The notes under the pieces were generated by a model, which saw nothing but the letters and a program-made list of their open reading frames with translations, searched no databases and was not told the origin of the DNA. DNA of 64,000 nucleotides from Nocardia mikamii NBRC 108933. GTDB taxonomy: Bacteria > Actinomycetota > Actinomycetes > Mycobacteriales > Mycobacteriaceae. This document shows, piece after piece, positions 1 through 9,631 of the stretch. The DNA lies in the NCBI RefSeq assembly GCF_001613505.1, contig NZ_BDCM01000009.1:248001-312000 (forward strand), read 5' to 3'. The translations under genes were made by a program, and so were the position numbers. Numbering within the stretch: the first letter of the stretch is position 1; the number at the start of each line of letters is the position of its first letter.

Positions 1-1
1 G

Positions 2-667
2 TTCGTCCCGCGCTATCCGGTGATGGTCGCGTGGAGCGCCGGTTCGTGGCAGTACCACGTCAAGATTCCCAAGGAACTGCTCGAGGCCCACGCGTCCAAG
101 CTCACCGGCGTACCGGTCGACGACGGGATCCGTTTCGATGTCGATTTCGATCTGGGTAGCGGACTCGGCTCGGCCCTGATAGCCACCACCGGCTTCCTCT
201 ATGCCGAACTCAACCGGCCGGGTGGGCTCGCCACCGTGCCCAGCGCCTGCCAGGAGCTGGAATCCGCGCTGATGACCCAACTGCTGATGGCGGTGCCCAG
301 TCAGCTGAGTCCGCTGCTGCACAGCAAACCGGCGCACACCCGGCGGTCGAAGATCCGCGAACTCATGGACTTCATCGACAACCATCCGGAGGCGGAGATC
401 ACCACCGCCGATCTGGCGGCGCGCGCCGGCATCAGCCCGCGCGCTCTGCAGGCCGGATTCCAGGATGTGGTGGGTATGTCGCCGACCGCCTATCTACGTG
501 GCGTGCGCCTCGACCGGGTGCATCTCGAGCTGGCCTCCGGTGCCGCGGTCTCGATCACCGAGGTTGCCGCGAAGTGGGGTTTCTACCATCTGGGCCGCTT
601 CTCCCAGCAGTACCGCGAGCGTTTCGCGCTGACGCCGTCGGAGACGCTCGGCCGGGTGCGGCGCTGA
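2..667 (+). CDS. AraC-family transcriptional regulator, 5' end outside window
   Basis: The reading frame is open from the first complete codon, so the start lies upstream of the window. The visible 221 residues hold the end of an AraC-binding-like (cupin) sensor domain and a complete C-terminal AraC-type double helix-turn-helix (from about IRELMDFIDNHP to SETLGRVRR), with the usual YLRGVRLDRVHLEL and GFYHLGRFSQQYR segments. Such proteins are usually effector-responsive activators of catabolic operons. It sits tail-to-tail with the minus-strand operon ending at 799, so it may regulate that operon or a gene to its left. The effector cannot be read from the sequence. Confidence 0.9.
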   Translation, partial: FVPRYPVMVAWSAGSWQYHVKIPKELLEAHASKLTGVPVDDGIRFDVDFDLGSGLGSALIATTGFLYAELNRPGGLATVPSACQELESALMTQLLMAVPSQLSPLLHSKPAHTRRSKIRELMDFIDNHPEAEITTADLAARAGISPRALQAGFQDVVGMSPTAYLRGVRLDRVHLELASGAAVSITEVAAKWGFYHLGRFSQQYRERFALTPSETLGRVRR

Positions 668-798
668 AGCGAGCGGCGTACGAACGCTCGCGCTCCCGCC
701 GCTCCGCTCGAGGCCGGAAGCTGAGCAAACGCAACCGCAGCTCGGCGGTCTCGTCCGTCGAGCTGTGGTGCGTTGACAGCGAATAGCGCTGATGTGAT

Positions 799-1599
799 TC
801 AGTTTTCGTCGAAGACGATGGTGGAGGCGTCCACCGCGGCCCCTCCCCCGTCGGCAACCAGCACGTGCCCGGTGACGATGGAGGCGTCCCCCGAGGCCAG
901 GAACGCACACACCGCGGCGATCTCCTCCGGCTCGGCGGGACGGCGCAACGGTACGTGTTTCGTGGTCAGCGCATAGGCCTCGTCGAGGGTGATGCCTTCG
1001 CGCTGAGCCAGATACGCCATCGCCCCCTCGCCGAGCGGGGTCCGGATCCAGCCGGGGCAGACCGCGTTGACCCGCACGCCCTTCGGGCCGTATTCCCTTG
1101 CCAGCCAGCGGGTTATGCCGATGAGCGCCGCCTTCGCCGCCGTGTAGCCGACGGTTCCGGGTGGGCCGGCGATGAGGCCCGCCGTGGAGGCGAACAACAC
1201 CAGCGACCCGCGGCGTTCGATCAGGTGCGGCATCACCTCCCCGGCCAGGTAGTACGAGCCGTGCGCGTTGACGTCGAGCGCTTTCCGGTATGCCGCGGCG
1301 TGTTTCGGATTCGCGGTACCGGAGATCGCGGCGCCTTGCGTGGCGATGACGGTATCGATGCCGCCCAGATCGGCGGCGGCCCGCGCCACGACCTCGTGAA
1401 TCGCGTCGGGGTCGGTACCGTCGGCAGGCAGGGCCAGCGCGCCGGTCTGTTCGGCGAGGACCGCGAGCCGGTCGGCGTCGATATCGGTCACCGCGACCTT
1501 CGCGCCGTCGGCGACCAGCCGGCGCACCGTCGCCGTGCCGACCCCGCCGGCCGCACCGGTCACCAGTGCGAATTCGGGTTTGCTGCGTACGCCGCTCAT
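799..1599 (-). CDS. SDR-family oxidoreductase
   Basis: A 266-residue classical short-chain dehydrogenase/reductase. The cofactor-binding TGAAGGVG is at residues 14-21, with an acidic residue after strand 2 (VTDIDADRL) that favours NAD(H). The catalytic YTAAK is at about residue 151, with a Ser in VLFASTAG before it. The usual NNAG motif is replaced by ATQG, a small deviation. The ATG overlaps the acyl-CoA synthetase stop (ATGA), so it is the last gene of a tightly coupled minus-strand operon that starts near 9844. It probably oxidises a hydroxyl group on an intermediate of that pathway; the substrate is unknown. Confidence 0.9.
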   Translation of the reverse strand: MSGVRSKPEFALVTGAAGGVGTATVRRLVADGAKVAVTDIDADRLAVLAEQTGALALPADGTDPDAIHEVVARAAADLGGIDTVIATQGAAISGTANPKHAAAYRKALDVNAHGSYYLAGEVMPHLIERRGSLVLFASTAGLIAGPPGTVGYTAAKAALIGITRWLAREYGPKGVRVNAVCPGWIRTPLGEGAMAYLAQREGITLDEAYALTTKHVPLRRPAEPEEIAAVCAFLASGDASIVTGHVLVADGGGAAVDASTIVFDEN

Positions 1600-3284
1600 C
1601 GGACTGCCTCACTGTCGTCATCGGCCCGGACGACATCGCCGCCGGCACCTCCCACCGCACCGGTCTCGGCGACGCCGCGCCCGGTCTGCGGGGTTGTGTT
1701 CTCCTGCTGGGAATCGGCTGTCGCGCCGACGTTTTCGTATCGCGCGCGCAGCGTGTATTTCAGGATCTTTCCCGAGGCGTTGCGCGGGAGTTCGTCCTGT
1801 TCGATGAAATACTTCGGAATCTTGTAGGACGCCAGTCGCTCTCGGCAGTACGCGCGCAGCGCCGCCTCGTCCAGGTGTACACCCGCTTCGGCGACCAGCA
1901 CCGCGCAGCCGACCTCGGTGTACTTCGGGTCCAGAACAGCGATCACCGCCGCGTCCTGGATCTGTGGATGCGCGGTCAGGACGCTCTCGATCTCGGCAGG
2001 GTACACATTCTCACCGCCACTGCGGATCATGTCCTTGGCCCGCCCCGCGAGGATCAGGAACCCGTCGGCGTTGACGTAGCCCAGATCGCCTGTGCGACAC
2101 CATCCGTCGATGAAGGTATCGCGATTGGCGTCGGGGCGGTTCCAGTAGCCGGTACAGACCGCACCGCTGCGGACGACGATCTCGCCGACCTCGCCGACCG
2201 CGGCTTCACCGGCCGCGATGTCACCGTCCCCGTTCCACACCTTCACCTCGGCCAGCGGCAGCGGACGCCCGATGCTGTCGGGCTGGGAATCGAAGTCCTC
2301 GTCGTCGAGGGTGGTGGCGATGGCTCCCCCCTCGGTGAGTCCGTAGACCTGGGTCAGGCGGATACCGGGCAGCCGGCGCCGGACCTCCGCGACCATCCAC
2401 GGCATCATGGTGTCGCCGCCGATGATGAAGTGCCGCAGTGACTCCGGGAGCCGCCGCTCGAGGTCGTCGAGGTGCAGCATCTCGTTGAGCATGAACGCGA
2501 ACAGCAGGCAGTCGGTCACCTGTTCCCGCTCGATCACCTCGAGCAGGTGATCGACGGTGAAGTTGCCCGAGGCCAACGTCACCACCCGGCCGTGCATGAG
2601 CAGCGCGGGCGCGGTGACCGCCTCGACGGCGCCCGCGTGGTACAGCGGGCCCGGCACCAGAGCGACGGTCTGCGGCGAGAAACGCCACCGCAGTGCCTGC
2701 CCGGTCGCGGCGGCCACCGTGTTGGCGTGCGTCCACACCGCGCCTTTGGGCAGACCCGTCGTGCCGGAGGTGTAGAGCAGCGACATCGGGTCGCCGGCGG
2801 CGACCTCCGGCGCGTCGGCCAGTGGAGCGTGGCCGCCGAGCACGTCGAACGGATGCGCCCAGTCCGGCGTCTCGTCCGCGGAATCGGCTCGGACGACGAA
2901 TGTTTCGACCGACAGCTCCGCACGCACCGGATCCACCTTGGCGAGCAGGCTGCTGTGGATCACGACCGCCTTACACCCCGAATCGTTCAGGATGAAACCC
3001 AGTTCGGCAGGTGCGAGCCGGAAGTTGAGCCGCACGGCGATCACGCCCAGCCGCATCGCCGCGAAGCACAGCGGCAGATATTCGGCGTCGTTGTAGAGCA
3101 TCAGCCCGAGTCGATCGCCTTTGCCGAGGCCGAGTTCGCGCAGGGCGCTCGCATAGCGGCGGGAGCTGTCGAGCAGTTGCTCGTAGGTGATCCGCTCCCG
3201 GCCGTCGAACACGACCGCCGTGCGGTCCCGCCCGGTCGCGGGAATCTGATCGACTACCGAGTCGAGAACTCGGGTGAAGTTCAC
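1596..3284 (-). CDS. Acyl-CoA synthetase (AMP-dependent, FadD-like)
   Basis: ANL-superfamily adenylate-forming enzyme that activates a carboxylic acid with ATP and CoA. The P-loop-like YTSGTTGLPKG is at about residues 165-175; TQVYGLTEGG, the YWNRPDANRDTFIDGWCRTGDLG stretch (positions about 2140-2070) and the C-terminal catalytic Lys in PRNASGKILKYTLR are all present. I chose the GTG at 3284 because AAGGA lies 8 bases before it; an in-frame ATG at 3302 is the alternative. A low-complexity tail of about 40 residues follows the catalytic domain. The gene overlaps the downstream SDR by 4 bases. In context it should thioesterify the acid made by the aldehyde dehydrogenase or the carboxylase of the same operon. 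Confidence 0.92.
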   Translation of the reverse strand: MNFTRVLDSVVDQIPATGRDRTAVVFDGRERITYEQLLDSSRRYASALRELGLGKGDRLGLMLYNDAEYLPLCFAAMRLGVIAVRLNFRLAPAELGFILNDSGCKAVVIHSSLLAKVDPVRAELSVETFVVRADSADETPDWAHPFDVLGGHAPLADAPEVAAGDPMSLLYTSGTTGLPKGAVWTHANTVAAATGQALRWRFSPQTVALVPGPLYHAGAVEAVTAPALLMHGRVVTLASGNFTVDHLLEVIEREQVTDCLLFAFMLNEMLHLDDLERRLPESLRHFIIGGDTMMPWMVAEVRRRLPGIRLTQVYGLTEGGAIATTLDDEDFDSQPDSIGRPLPLAEVKVWNGDGDIAAGEAAVGEVGEIVVRSGAVCTGYWNRPDANRDTFIDGWCRTGDLGYVNADGFLILAGRAKDMIRSGGENVYPAEIESVLTAHPQIQDAAVIAVLDPKYTEVGCAVLVAEAGVHLDEAALRAYCRERLASYKIPKYFIEQDELPRNASGKILKYTLRARYENVGATADSQQENTTPQTGRGVAETGAVGGAGGDVVRADDDSEAVR

Positions 3285-3356
3285 GACGTACCGTCCTTCC
3301 ATCGACCCGCGACGCTGCGGGCCCGCCGTATCGGCGTCATTTCCTCGTTCTCCACC

Positions 3357-4829
3357 TCAGACGCCCGGGCCGATCACGATCTGCTTGAGTTCGGTGAATT
3401 CCGCGATCCCCTCCGGGCCCGATTCGCGCCCCCACCCCGAGCCCTTCACACCGCCGAACGGTGCGCTGACCGCGGGACCGAAGGTGTTGACCGCCACCGA
3501 CCCCGACCTGATGCGGGAAGCCACGTCCAGGGCCGCGGCCCGGTCGGCGGTGTAGACCGACGCGGCCAGGCCGAAGCTGGTGTCGTTCGCCAGCCACACG
3601 CCCTCGTCGAGATCGCGATAGGTCTGCACGACCGTCACCGGCCCGAACACCTCGTTGTGCACCAGATCGGCCTCCGGTGGCAGCCCTGTGACGACGGTCG
3701 GCTCGTAGTACCAGCCGGTGTCGGTGTGCCGTGGCCGCCGGCCGCCGGTGACGACGCGCCCACCGGCGCCGATCGCCCGGTCCACGAACCCCTCGGTGCG
3801 ACGCCGTGCCGCTTCGTTCACCAACGGTCCGATCCGGGTCTCCGCGTTGAGCGGATCACCGATCCGCAGCCCCTGCCACGCCGCACGCATCGCGTCGATC
3901 AGCTCGTCGTGGCGGCGCTCGGAAATCAGCACCCGCGACAGGGCCGCGCACACCTGGCCGGTCCCGCTGGTCGCACCAGGCACCAGCGTCTTCAGGACGC
4001 GGTCGAGTGGGGCGTCGTCGAGGATCAGCGCCGGGGATTTCCCGCCGAGTTCCAGATGCGTGCGTGCGAATCGCGACCGGGTCGCCTCGATGATCTGCTG
4101 GGCCGCGCCCCGTCCGCCCGTGAGCGACACCATGTCCACCCGCGGGTCGGCGGTCAGCAGCCGCCCGATCGTCACATCACCGCACAGGATGCTCAACGCA
4201 CCCGGCGGAAAGCCCGCTCCCACAGCACAATCGGCGACGAGCCGCATGATCAGCTGCGACTCCACCGCGGCCTTCACGATCACCGGACAACCGGCCAGCA
4301 GAGCCGGAATCACCTTGGTGCCCATCGTGACCAGCGGACCGTTGTAGGCCATGATCGCCAGCACCACCCCGGCCGGTTCGCGGCGGACCAGCACCTCGCC
4401 GAGCATCGATTTGCGGGTGTCGTCACGCAGTGCGTCGACCGCGCATTCCAGGGCAGCCGACCACGCACCGGCCGCTCCGAACTTGTGCAGGGTGGCGCTG
4501 TAGCGGATCGGCATCCCGGCCTCCGCGGCCCAGACCGTGCCGAGCTCGGCGAACCGCGCCTCCAGAGCAGCGCAGAATCGGGCGCAGATCTCGACCCGGG
4601 TCTCGACCGGCACCCGGCCCCAGGCCCGTCCCGCGTCAGCGGCCCGCAACGCCGCGCGGGCCTGTTCGGACGAGGGCAGCACAACCTGCGCGACGGACTC
4701 TTCGGTGGCGGGTGAGACCACGTCGTGCACCGGTCCGTCGGCGGCGATCCACTCCCCGCCCACGAACACCGAATCCGGATGCGCGACGGTCACTCCCGCG
4801 ACATCGACAGCACTCACGACGCGCCTCAC
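3357..4829 (-). CDS. Aldehyde dehydrogenase family protein
   Basis: A 490-residue NAD(P)-dependent aldehyde dehydrogenase of normal length. The catalytic Glu lies in ELGGKSPALIL (about residue 256) and the nucleophilic Cys in GQVCAALSRV (about residue 289). The NAD-binding MAYNGPLV and SLTGGRGAAQQI segments and the C-terminal EVFGPVTVV and PFGGVKGSGWGRE motifs are intact. The first GTG (4829) overlaps the stop of the EthD-like gene as GTGA; a second GTG at 4817 has GAGG before it and is also possible. It oxidises an aldehyde intermediate to the acid that the neighbouring CoA ligase could activate. A paralogue lies at 21241-22704 in the second HyuA/HyuB cluster. Confidence 0.93.
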   Translation of the reverse strand: MRRVVSAVDVAGVTVAHPDSVFVGGEWIAADGPVHDVVSPATEESVAQVVLPSSEQARAALRAADAGRAWGRVPVETRVEICARFCAALEARFAELGTVWAAEAGMPIRYSATLHKFGAAGAWSAALECAVDALRDDTRKSMLGEVLVRREPAGVVLAIMAYNGPLVTMGTKVIPALLAGCPVIVKAAVESQLIMRLVADCAVGAGFPPGALSILCGDVTIGRLLTADPRVDMVSLTGGRGAAQQIIEATRSRFARTHLELGGKSPALILDDAPLDRVLKTLVPGATSGTGQVCAALSRVLISERRHDELIDAMRAAWQGLRIGDPLNAETRIGPLVNEAARRRTEGFVDRAIGAGGRVVTGGRRPRHTDTGWYYEPTVVTGLPPEADLVHNEVFGPVTVVQTYRDLDEGVWLANDTSFGLAASVYTADRAAALDVASRIRSGSVAVNTFGPAVSAPFGGVKGSGWGRESGPEGIAEFTELKQIVIGPGV

Positions 4830-5557
4830 GAACCGTTCGCGACGAAGAACGGGCTGGCCGGCTTGCAGAACATGGTGGCGAACGGGCTGATCATGAAGTC
4901 GGGAATCTCCATCTCCCCCGACATCAGCTGACGTTTCACCTCGGCCCGGAAGCCCTCGAGATCACCGATCGTCTCGTAGATCGCCAGATGCCCCAGATCC
5001 ACCGCATCGACACCGGGCAGCGGTTTCACCTCCGAAACCTCGAACCGTTCGGCCCGGATCACGCCGGGAGCGGCCATGATCTGCGGAATGTGCACCTCGT
5101 CGTACCACGTGGCAAAGGTGTCGTCGTCGCCGGTGTGGCGGCTCCACGCGAAGAACAGATGCCGGTCGTCGAGCGATTCGGTGCTGCCGAACTGCTCGGA
5201 AAGCTGCGGCTTGCTCACCGATTTCGCGAACAGCGCCTTGAACGGCTGCACCATGTAGTCGGGTAGCACCATCTCCCCTGAGATCAGCTTGCGCTTGACC
5301 TCCTCGCGGAAACCCTGTGCGCTGCCTTCCATTTCGTAGAGCGCGAGGTGGCCGAAGTCCAGCGCCTTCGAACCCGGGATGGGTTTGGTGTCGGCGATCA
5401 GGAATCGTTGCGCACCGAGCATTCCCGGTGCGTCCATCACCTGCGGGATGTGTTCCTCGTCGTACCACTTGGCGTAGGTCTCGTAGTCGGTGGTGTAGGT
5501 GCTCCACGCGAAGAACAGATTCCGGTCGTTCGGCGTGGGTACGGCTGCGGCAGCCAT
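4826..5557 (-). CDS. Tandem EthD-like (dimeric alpha/beta barrel) protein
   Basis: A 243-residue protein made of two homologous units of about 95 residues (about 13-107 and 127-227). Both begin LFFAWS, continue with WYDE.HIPQ.M.APG and .GHLA.YE, and end with .SGEM..PD.M..PF. The pattern resembles the EthD/ferredoxin-like dimeric alpha-beta barrel fold, in which two units normally dimerise; here the duplication would make a covalent pseudo-dimer. The ATG at 5557 is chosen over the upstream TTG because AAGGAG lies 6 bases before it. It lies between the HyuB-like gene and the aldehyde dehydrogenase. A catalytic or accessory role in the pathway is likely, but the reaction is unknown. Confidence 0.8.
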   Translation of the reverse strand: MAAAAVPTPNDRNLFFAWSTYTTDYETYAKWYDEEHIPQVMDAPGMLGAQRFLIADTKPIPGSKALDFGHLALYEMEGSAQGFREEVKRKLISGEMVLPDYMVQPFKALFAKSVSKPQLSEQFGSTESLDDRHLFFAWSRHTGDDDTFATWYDEVHIPQIMAAPGVIRAERFEVSEVKPLPGVDAVDLGHLAIYETIGDLEGFRAEVKRQLMSGEMEIPDFMISPFATMFCKPASPFFVANGS

Positions 5558-5623
5558 CAATTACTCCTTGTTTCGTCAGGTGCGGTTTGTTTCGGGCCGC
5601 TGGGCGAGCACTCGGCGTGCGGC

Positions 5624-7573
5624 TCAGCGGGCGGCGCGCAGCGCGGCGGTGGCCTGTTCGTCGATCCGAAGTCCCTCGGGGTCGTTGTGCGGATCGCCGA
5701 GTACGACGACGCCGTAATCGCGCGCCGCACCGGCGACGCTGACGTATTCGTCGCGCACATCGCGCAGCACCTTCTGCGGGTCGCGGTCGAACGGCGACCC
5801 CCAGCCGCCGCCTCCGTTGGTGAGGCAACGCAGGACTGACCCCGCCTTCGTCCTCCACGTCTTCTGGCTGGCGAAGTAGTGGTAGGAGCCGTTGTCGGGA
5901 TCGAGGGCCTTGATCTGCGGATTCAGCACGCCCGCAACAGGATTGCTGTCCGCATAGACGTCGGGGCCGATGCCGATCAGATCGGCGGGTGCGCCACCGT
6001 CTCGGGGCGGAAAGATCCAGATCGCACCGGTCGGCCCGGCCTGTCCGCCGTTGGCGCCGACGCCGCTGGGTTCCTTGGTGCGGAACGGGGACAGGTAGTG
6101 ATCGGCGTCGGTGAGCCACAGCGTGTCTTTGAGGTTCGCCGCGCCGCCACGGTGCGCACCCGCGCCGCCGGTGTCGATCGCATGCTCCTTGCGCAGCATC
6201 ACCACCGGCGAATCGTGCTCGATCGTCTCGGTGGCGGGATCGAGGTTGTTGAGGTTGAACAGCACCGTGTAGCTGTCGCCGTCGGCCTCCTTCGTCGCAC
6301 CCCACGGGCCGTGCTCGCCGCCGCACTGGGTGGCACTGGTCCACGGGGTGCCGTCCGGGCGCAGTCCGTTGGCATTGTGGGTATTGGTGGAGCCGTAGTC
6401 GCCGCCGACACCCTCGGCGCCCAGAATCGGGTTGAGCGCGTCGAATATTGCCGCGATCAACGCACCCGAGGACTCCCAGAACATCATCGGCGCACCCTCG
6501 GGCGGCATCGCCGTCAGGAAGGTGCCGGGCGGCGCGACGAGATCGATGTTGCGCCATGTACCGGAGGTGAACGGGATCTCGGGATCCAGCAGCATCGTCA
6601 ACGCCACGCCCAGCGCCGTCTTCGCATCCAGCACACCGCAATTGATGCAGGTTCGGGCCTGCGCCGAGGTGCCGGACAGATCGGCCTCGATCAGCTCGCC
6701 CCGCTTGCGCAGCGTGACGTGTACGGTGTAATCCACGGTGTCGTCGAGCCCGTCCGCGTCGACACTCGCCCGGCCGGTGTAGTCGCCGTCGGGAATCCGT
6801 GCGATCGCCTCCCGCATCTTCTCGGCGGACGTGTCGCAGGCATAGCTCAAGGTGCCGAGATAGGCTGCCAGGCCGTATCGTTCGATGTTCTCCCGGATCA
6901 GCCGCTCCCCCAGCTGCAACTGCTGGTGCATGCTCTTGAAGTCCGGCATCAGCATCGCGCCCCAGCGGGTGTTGTCGAAGATCAGGCTGAACGCCGAGCG
7001 CACCGGCTGATCCTTCGACCACAACAGCATCGGTGGAATGACGAGCCCGTTCTCGAAGACGTTCATCTTCGTCGCGGAGAACCCGCCCGGAACCGTGCCA
7101 CCCATATCCAGTTGGTGCGCACGCATATTCACGAACGACACGATCTCGCCGTCGACGAAGACCGGGCGGGTGAACAGTACGTCGTTGACGTGCGTGCCGC
7201 CGCGATAGGGGTCGTTGCAGATCAGCACATCACCGGGTGAGAGGTTCTCCGGCCCGAACTCCTCGACAGCGTTGCGGCCGGCGTCGGGCATGGTGCCGAG
7301 GAACGGGGTGAGGCTGTTGCTGACCACCGCCATCCGGTAGTCCTGCTCCGGCGGCCCGCTGATGGTGCAGGCGAAGTCGTACCAGTCGCGGATGATCGGC
7401 GAGAACGCCTCCCGCAGGAAGGCGGTAGACATATGTCCCACCGCGTATTTCAGCCGGTTGACGATCACCGACGCGGTGAACCGGTCGCACCCGTAGGCGT
7501 CGTGGAACTGCTCGTCGGACAACTCGCGGATGCGTGCGTGGTCGATGGGGTTGGTGGCGCTCACGGCCTTCAC
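5624..7573 (-). CDS. HyuB-like hydantoinase B / ketone carboxylase alpha-type subunit
   Basis: A 649-residue member of the hydantoinase B/oxoprolinase family, which includes N-methylhydantoinase B and the alpha-type subunits of acetone and acetophenone carboxylases. Family landmarks are the N-terminal RLKYAVGHMSTAFLREAFSPI region, GDVLICNDPYRGGTHVNDV, QLDMGGTVPGGFS and the C-terminal GGGGWGSPFDRDP. The GTG start overlaps the HyuA stop (GTGA), which implies translational coupling and equal amounts of the two subunits. With HyuA and the zinc-ribbon protein it would form an ATP-dependent carboxylase or hydrolase. Homology alone does not separate ketone carboxylation from hydantoin or lactam hydrolysis; the aldehyde dehydrogenase and CoA ligase next to it fit a ketone-degradation route better. 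Confidence 0.9.
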   Translation of the reverse strand: MKAVSATNPIDHARIRELSDEQFHDAYGCDRFTASVIVNRLKYAVGHMSTAFLREAFSPIIRDWYDFACTISGPPEQDYRMAVVSNSLTPFLGTMPDAGRNAVEEFGPENLSPGDVLICNDPYRGGTHVNDVLFTRPVFVDGEIVSFVNMRAHQLDMGGTVPGGFSATKMNVFENGLVIPPMLLWSKDQPVRSAFSLIFDNTRWGAMLMPDFKSMHQQLQLGERLIRENIERYGLAAYLGTLSYACDTSAEKMREAIARIPDGDYTGRASVDADGLDDTVDYTVHVTLRKRGELIEADLSGTSAQARTCINCGVLDAKTALGVALTMLLDPEIPFTSGTWRNIDLVAPPGTFLTAMPPEGAPMMFWESSGALIAAIFDALNPILGAEGVGGDYGSTNTHNANGLRPDGTPWTSATQCGGEHGPWGATKEADGDSYTVLFNLNNLDPATETIEHDSPVVMLRKEHAIDTGGAGAHRGGAANLKDTLWLTDADHYLSPFRTKEPSGVGANGGQAGPTGAIWIFPPRDGGAPADLIGIGPDVYADSNPVAGVLNPQIKALDPDNGSYHYFASQKTWRTKAGSVLRCLTNGGGGWGSPFDRDPQKVLRDVRDEYVSVAGAARDYGVVVLGDPHNDPEGLRIDEQATAALRAAR

Positions 7574-9615
7574 TTCCTTCGGATGACGAGTTCGCCGTAG
7601 CGGCCGACGGTCATGCGCTGACCGGCGCCGACGTGGGTGGTGGACAATCCCTCGTTGACGATGATCGGACCGTCCAGCTGATCGCCGGCACGCAGCGCGT
7701 CGCGGTCGTAGACCGCGGCCTGCTGCCCGGATTCGAGGTCGTCGGTATCGAGATCACCGAGATAACGCAGCGTGACGACCCGCGCCGGAATCAACGGTTC
7801 GTCGGGGCCACGTTCGGGGACCGGCGGGTAGTTCACCTTGGGGGTATCCAGGACCGCGCGGACCCGGAAGGTCACCCCCTCCACCGGCACCATGTCGAAC
7901 CGGTTGCGGGAACGCTCCTGGTAGGTGTCGTGGAACGAGGCGATCATGGTCGCGACGGCGGTGTCGTCGATGATGCCGCCCGGCACCGGCACGAACGGGG
8001 TGTCCCAGCTCTGACCGACCAGATGGCCGTCGAAGCTGCGCTCGAAACTCACCTGCGCGTCGTGTTCGAGCCGCTCACGCAGCTGCGCTTCCATCTCGGT
8101 GAACAGGGCGTCGATGCGTGGCGCCACCTCGGGAGTGAGGACCGTGTACGCGCTGCGGTTCACGGTGAACACCTGATCCGCCGACAGCAGGCCCAGCGCC
8201 GAGAACAGGCCCGGATTCGGCGGCACGATCACCTGTTTGCAGTGCACGGCGTCCATCGCCGCGGGCAGCAGCATCGGACCGGCGGCGCCGTAGGCGACCA
8301 GGCTGTAATCGCGCGGGTCCACCCCGTTCTTGATCGCGACGTTGAACACGCCCTCGGCGATATTGTGCACCGCCATCTCGTAGGCGTACCGAACTCGTTG
8401 GGCCAGTGTGAATTCCGAGTCCAGCCGCTCGAACGCCTGCCGCGACAGCTCCGGATCGAGGCTCACCTGGCCACCGGCGAAGGTTTCACTGTCGATGATG
8501 CCGATCAGCAGGCAGGTGTCGGTGGTGGTCGGCTCGGTGCCGCCGCGGCCGTAGCAGGCCGGACCCGGCGTCGAACCGGCGCTGCCCGGGCCCACCTGGA
8601 TGGCACCGGTCTGCCCGATGCTCACCAGGCTGCCGCCGCCCGCGCCGATCGCGGTGACATCGTTGGCGAGTGCGTTGACCACCAGATCGTGTTCGAGTTC
8701 GAACGTCGTATTCACATACGGCTCACCGCCGGTCACCACGCTGATATCGCAGGAGGTGCCACCCACATCGGCACACAGCAACTGCGATTCACCGATCAGC
8801 GCCCCGAAATGAGCGCTGGCGACGGTGCCGGCGGCCGGGCCGGAGAAGACGATGCGGAACGGATGTTCCATCGCCCGTTGCGAGGGCACCAGGGTCGCGG
8901 CGCAGTCGGCGAAATTCAATTGACCGGTGAAACCCAGTTCCGCCAAACCCTTTTCGAGTTTCGCGGTGTAGTCGGCGTAGATGAGTTTCATCAAGGCGTC
9001 GACCACGGTGGTCGAGGCGCGAGCGTATTCCTTGGCCAGCGGGGATACTTCGCTCGACACCGAGCACGGGACGTCACCGAGCACCTCGCGCACCAGTTCA
9101 CGCAGCCGCAGCTCGTGCGCCGGATTGACGTAGGCGTTGATCAGGCAGATCGCCACTCCCGCGACACCGCATTTGCGCAGCACCTCGAGTTCGGCGCGGG
9201 CCTGATTCTCGTCGAGGCCGAACAGCACGCCGCCGTCGGCGGTGATCCGTTCGCGAATTCCCCGGCGCAGATACCGCGGGATCAGCGGCCGGGCGGCATC
9301 GCCGAAACTGCGCCGCCACCGTGGGTCGAGAATGGCCTCCGCCGGACGCCATACCCGGCCCATATCCAGAATGTCGCGATGGCCCTCGGTCGCCAGGAAT
9401 CCGATCTTCGGCAGCTGTCTGGTGATCACGGCGTTCAGACCGTGCGTACTGGCGTGATTGAACACCGCGGAATTCTCGACACCGAGCAGCGCCGCGCCCT
9501 GCAGCACCGGCTTGGTCACATCGGCATAGTCCGTCGACACTTTGGCGGTGTGAATATGCCCGTCGCGCAATGCCACCACATCGGTGAACGTGCCGCCCAC
9601 ATCGACTGCGATCAT
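7570..9615 (-). CDS. HyuA-like hydantoinase A / ketone carboxylase beta-type subunit
   Basis: A 681-residue ATPase subunit with the ASKHA-type phosphate motif DVGGTFTD at residues 4-11 and a second one, ADVGGTSCDISVV, about 270 residues later. GPGSAGSTPGPACYGRGG and AYGAAGP are family-typical. I start it at ATG 9615, preceded by AAAAGGGA; the frame is open further upstream but that stretch is not homologous and overlaps the zinc-ribbon gene. In acetone and acetophenone carboxylases this subunit activates the substrate or bicarbonate with ATP. It follows the zinc-ribbon gene by 16 bases and overlaps the HyuB gene by 4. The paralogue at 15957-18023 belongs to the second cluster. Confidence 0.92.
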   Translation of the reverse strand: MIAVDVGGTFTDVVALRDGHIHTAKVSTDYADVTKPVLQGAALLGVENSAVFNHASTHGLNAVITRQLPKIGFLATEGHRDILDMGRVWRPAEAILDPRWRRSFGDAARPLIPRYLRRGIRERITADGGVLFGLDENQARAELEVLRKCGVAGVAICLINAYVNPAHELRLRELVREVLGDVPCSVSSEVSPLAKEYARASTTVVDALMKLIYADYTAKLEKGLAELGFTGQLNFADCAATLVPSQRAMEHPFRIVFSGPAAGTVASAHFGALIGESQLLCADVGGTSCDISVVTGGEPYVNTTFELEHDLVVNALANDVTAIGAGGGSLVSIGQTGAIQVGPGSAGSTPGPACYGRGGTEPTTTDTCLLIGIIDSETFAGGQVSLDPELSRQAFERLDSEFTLAQRVRYAYEMAVHNIAEGVFNVAIKNGVDPRDYSLVAYGAAGPMLLPAAMDAVHCKQVIVPPNPGLFSALGLLSADQVFTVNRSAYTVLTPEVAPRIDALFTEMEAQLRERLEHDAQVSFERSFDGHLVGQSWDTPFVPVPGGIIDDTAVATMIASFHDTYQERSRNRFDMVPVEGVTFRVRAVLDTPKVNYPPVPERGPDEPLIPARVVTLRYLGDLDTDDLESGQQAAVYDRDALRAGDQLDGPIIVNEGLSTTHVGAGQRMTVGRYGELVIRRK

Positions 9616-9631
9616 CGTTGATCCCTTTTCA

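Noticed and set aside
2472..4715. A 747-residue open frame on the plus strand
   Set aside because: It is antisense to the acyl-CoA synthetase and aldehyde dehydrogenase, is rich in Arg/His/Gly and matches no family; long antisense frames are expected at this GC content.
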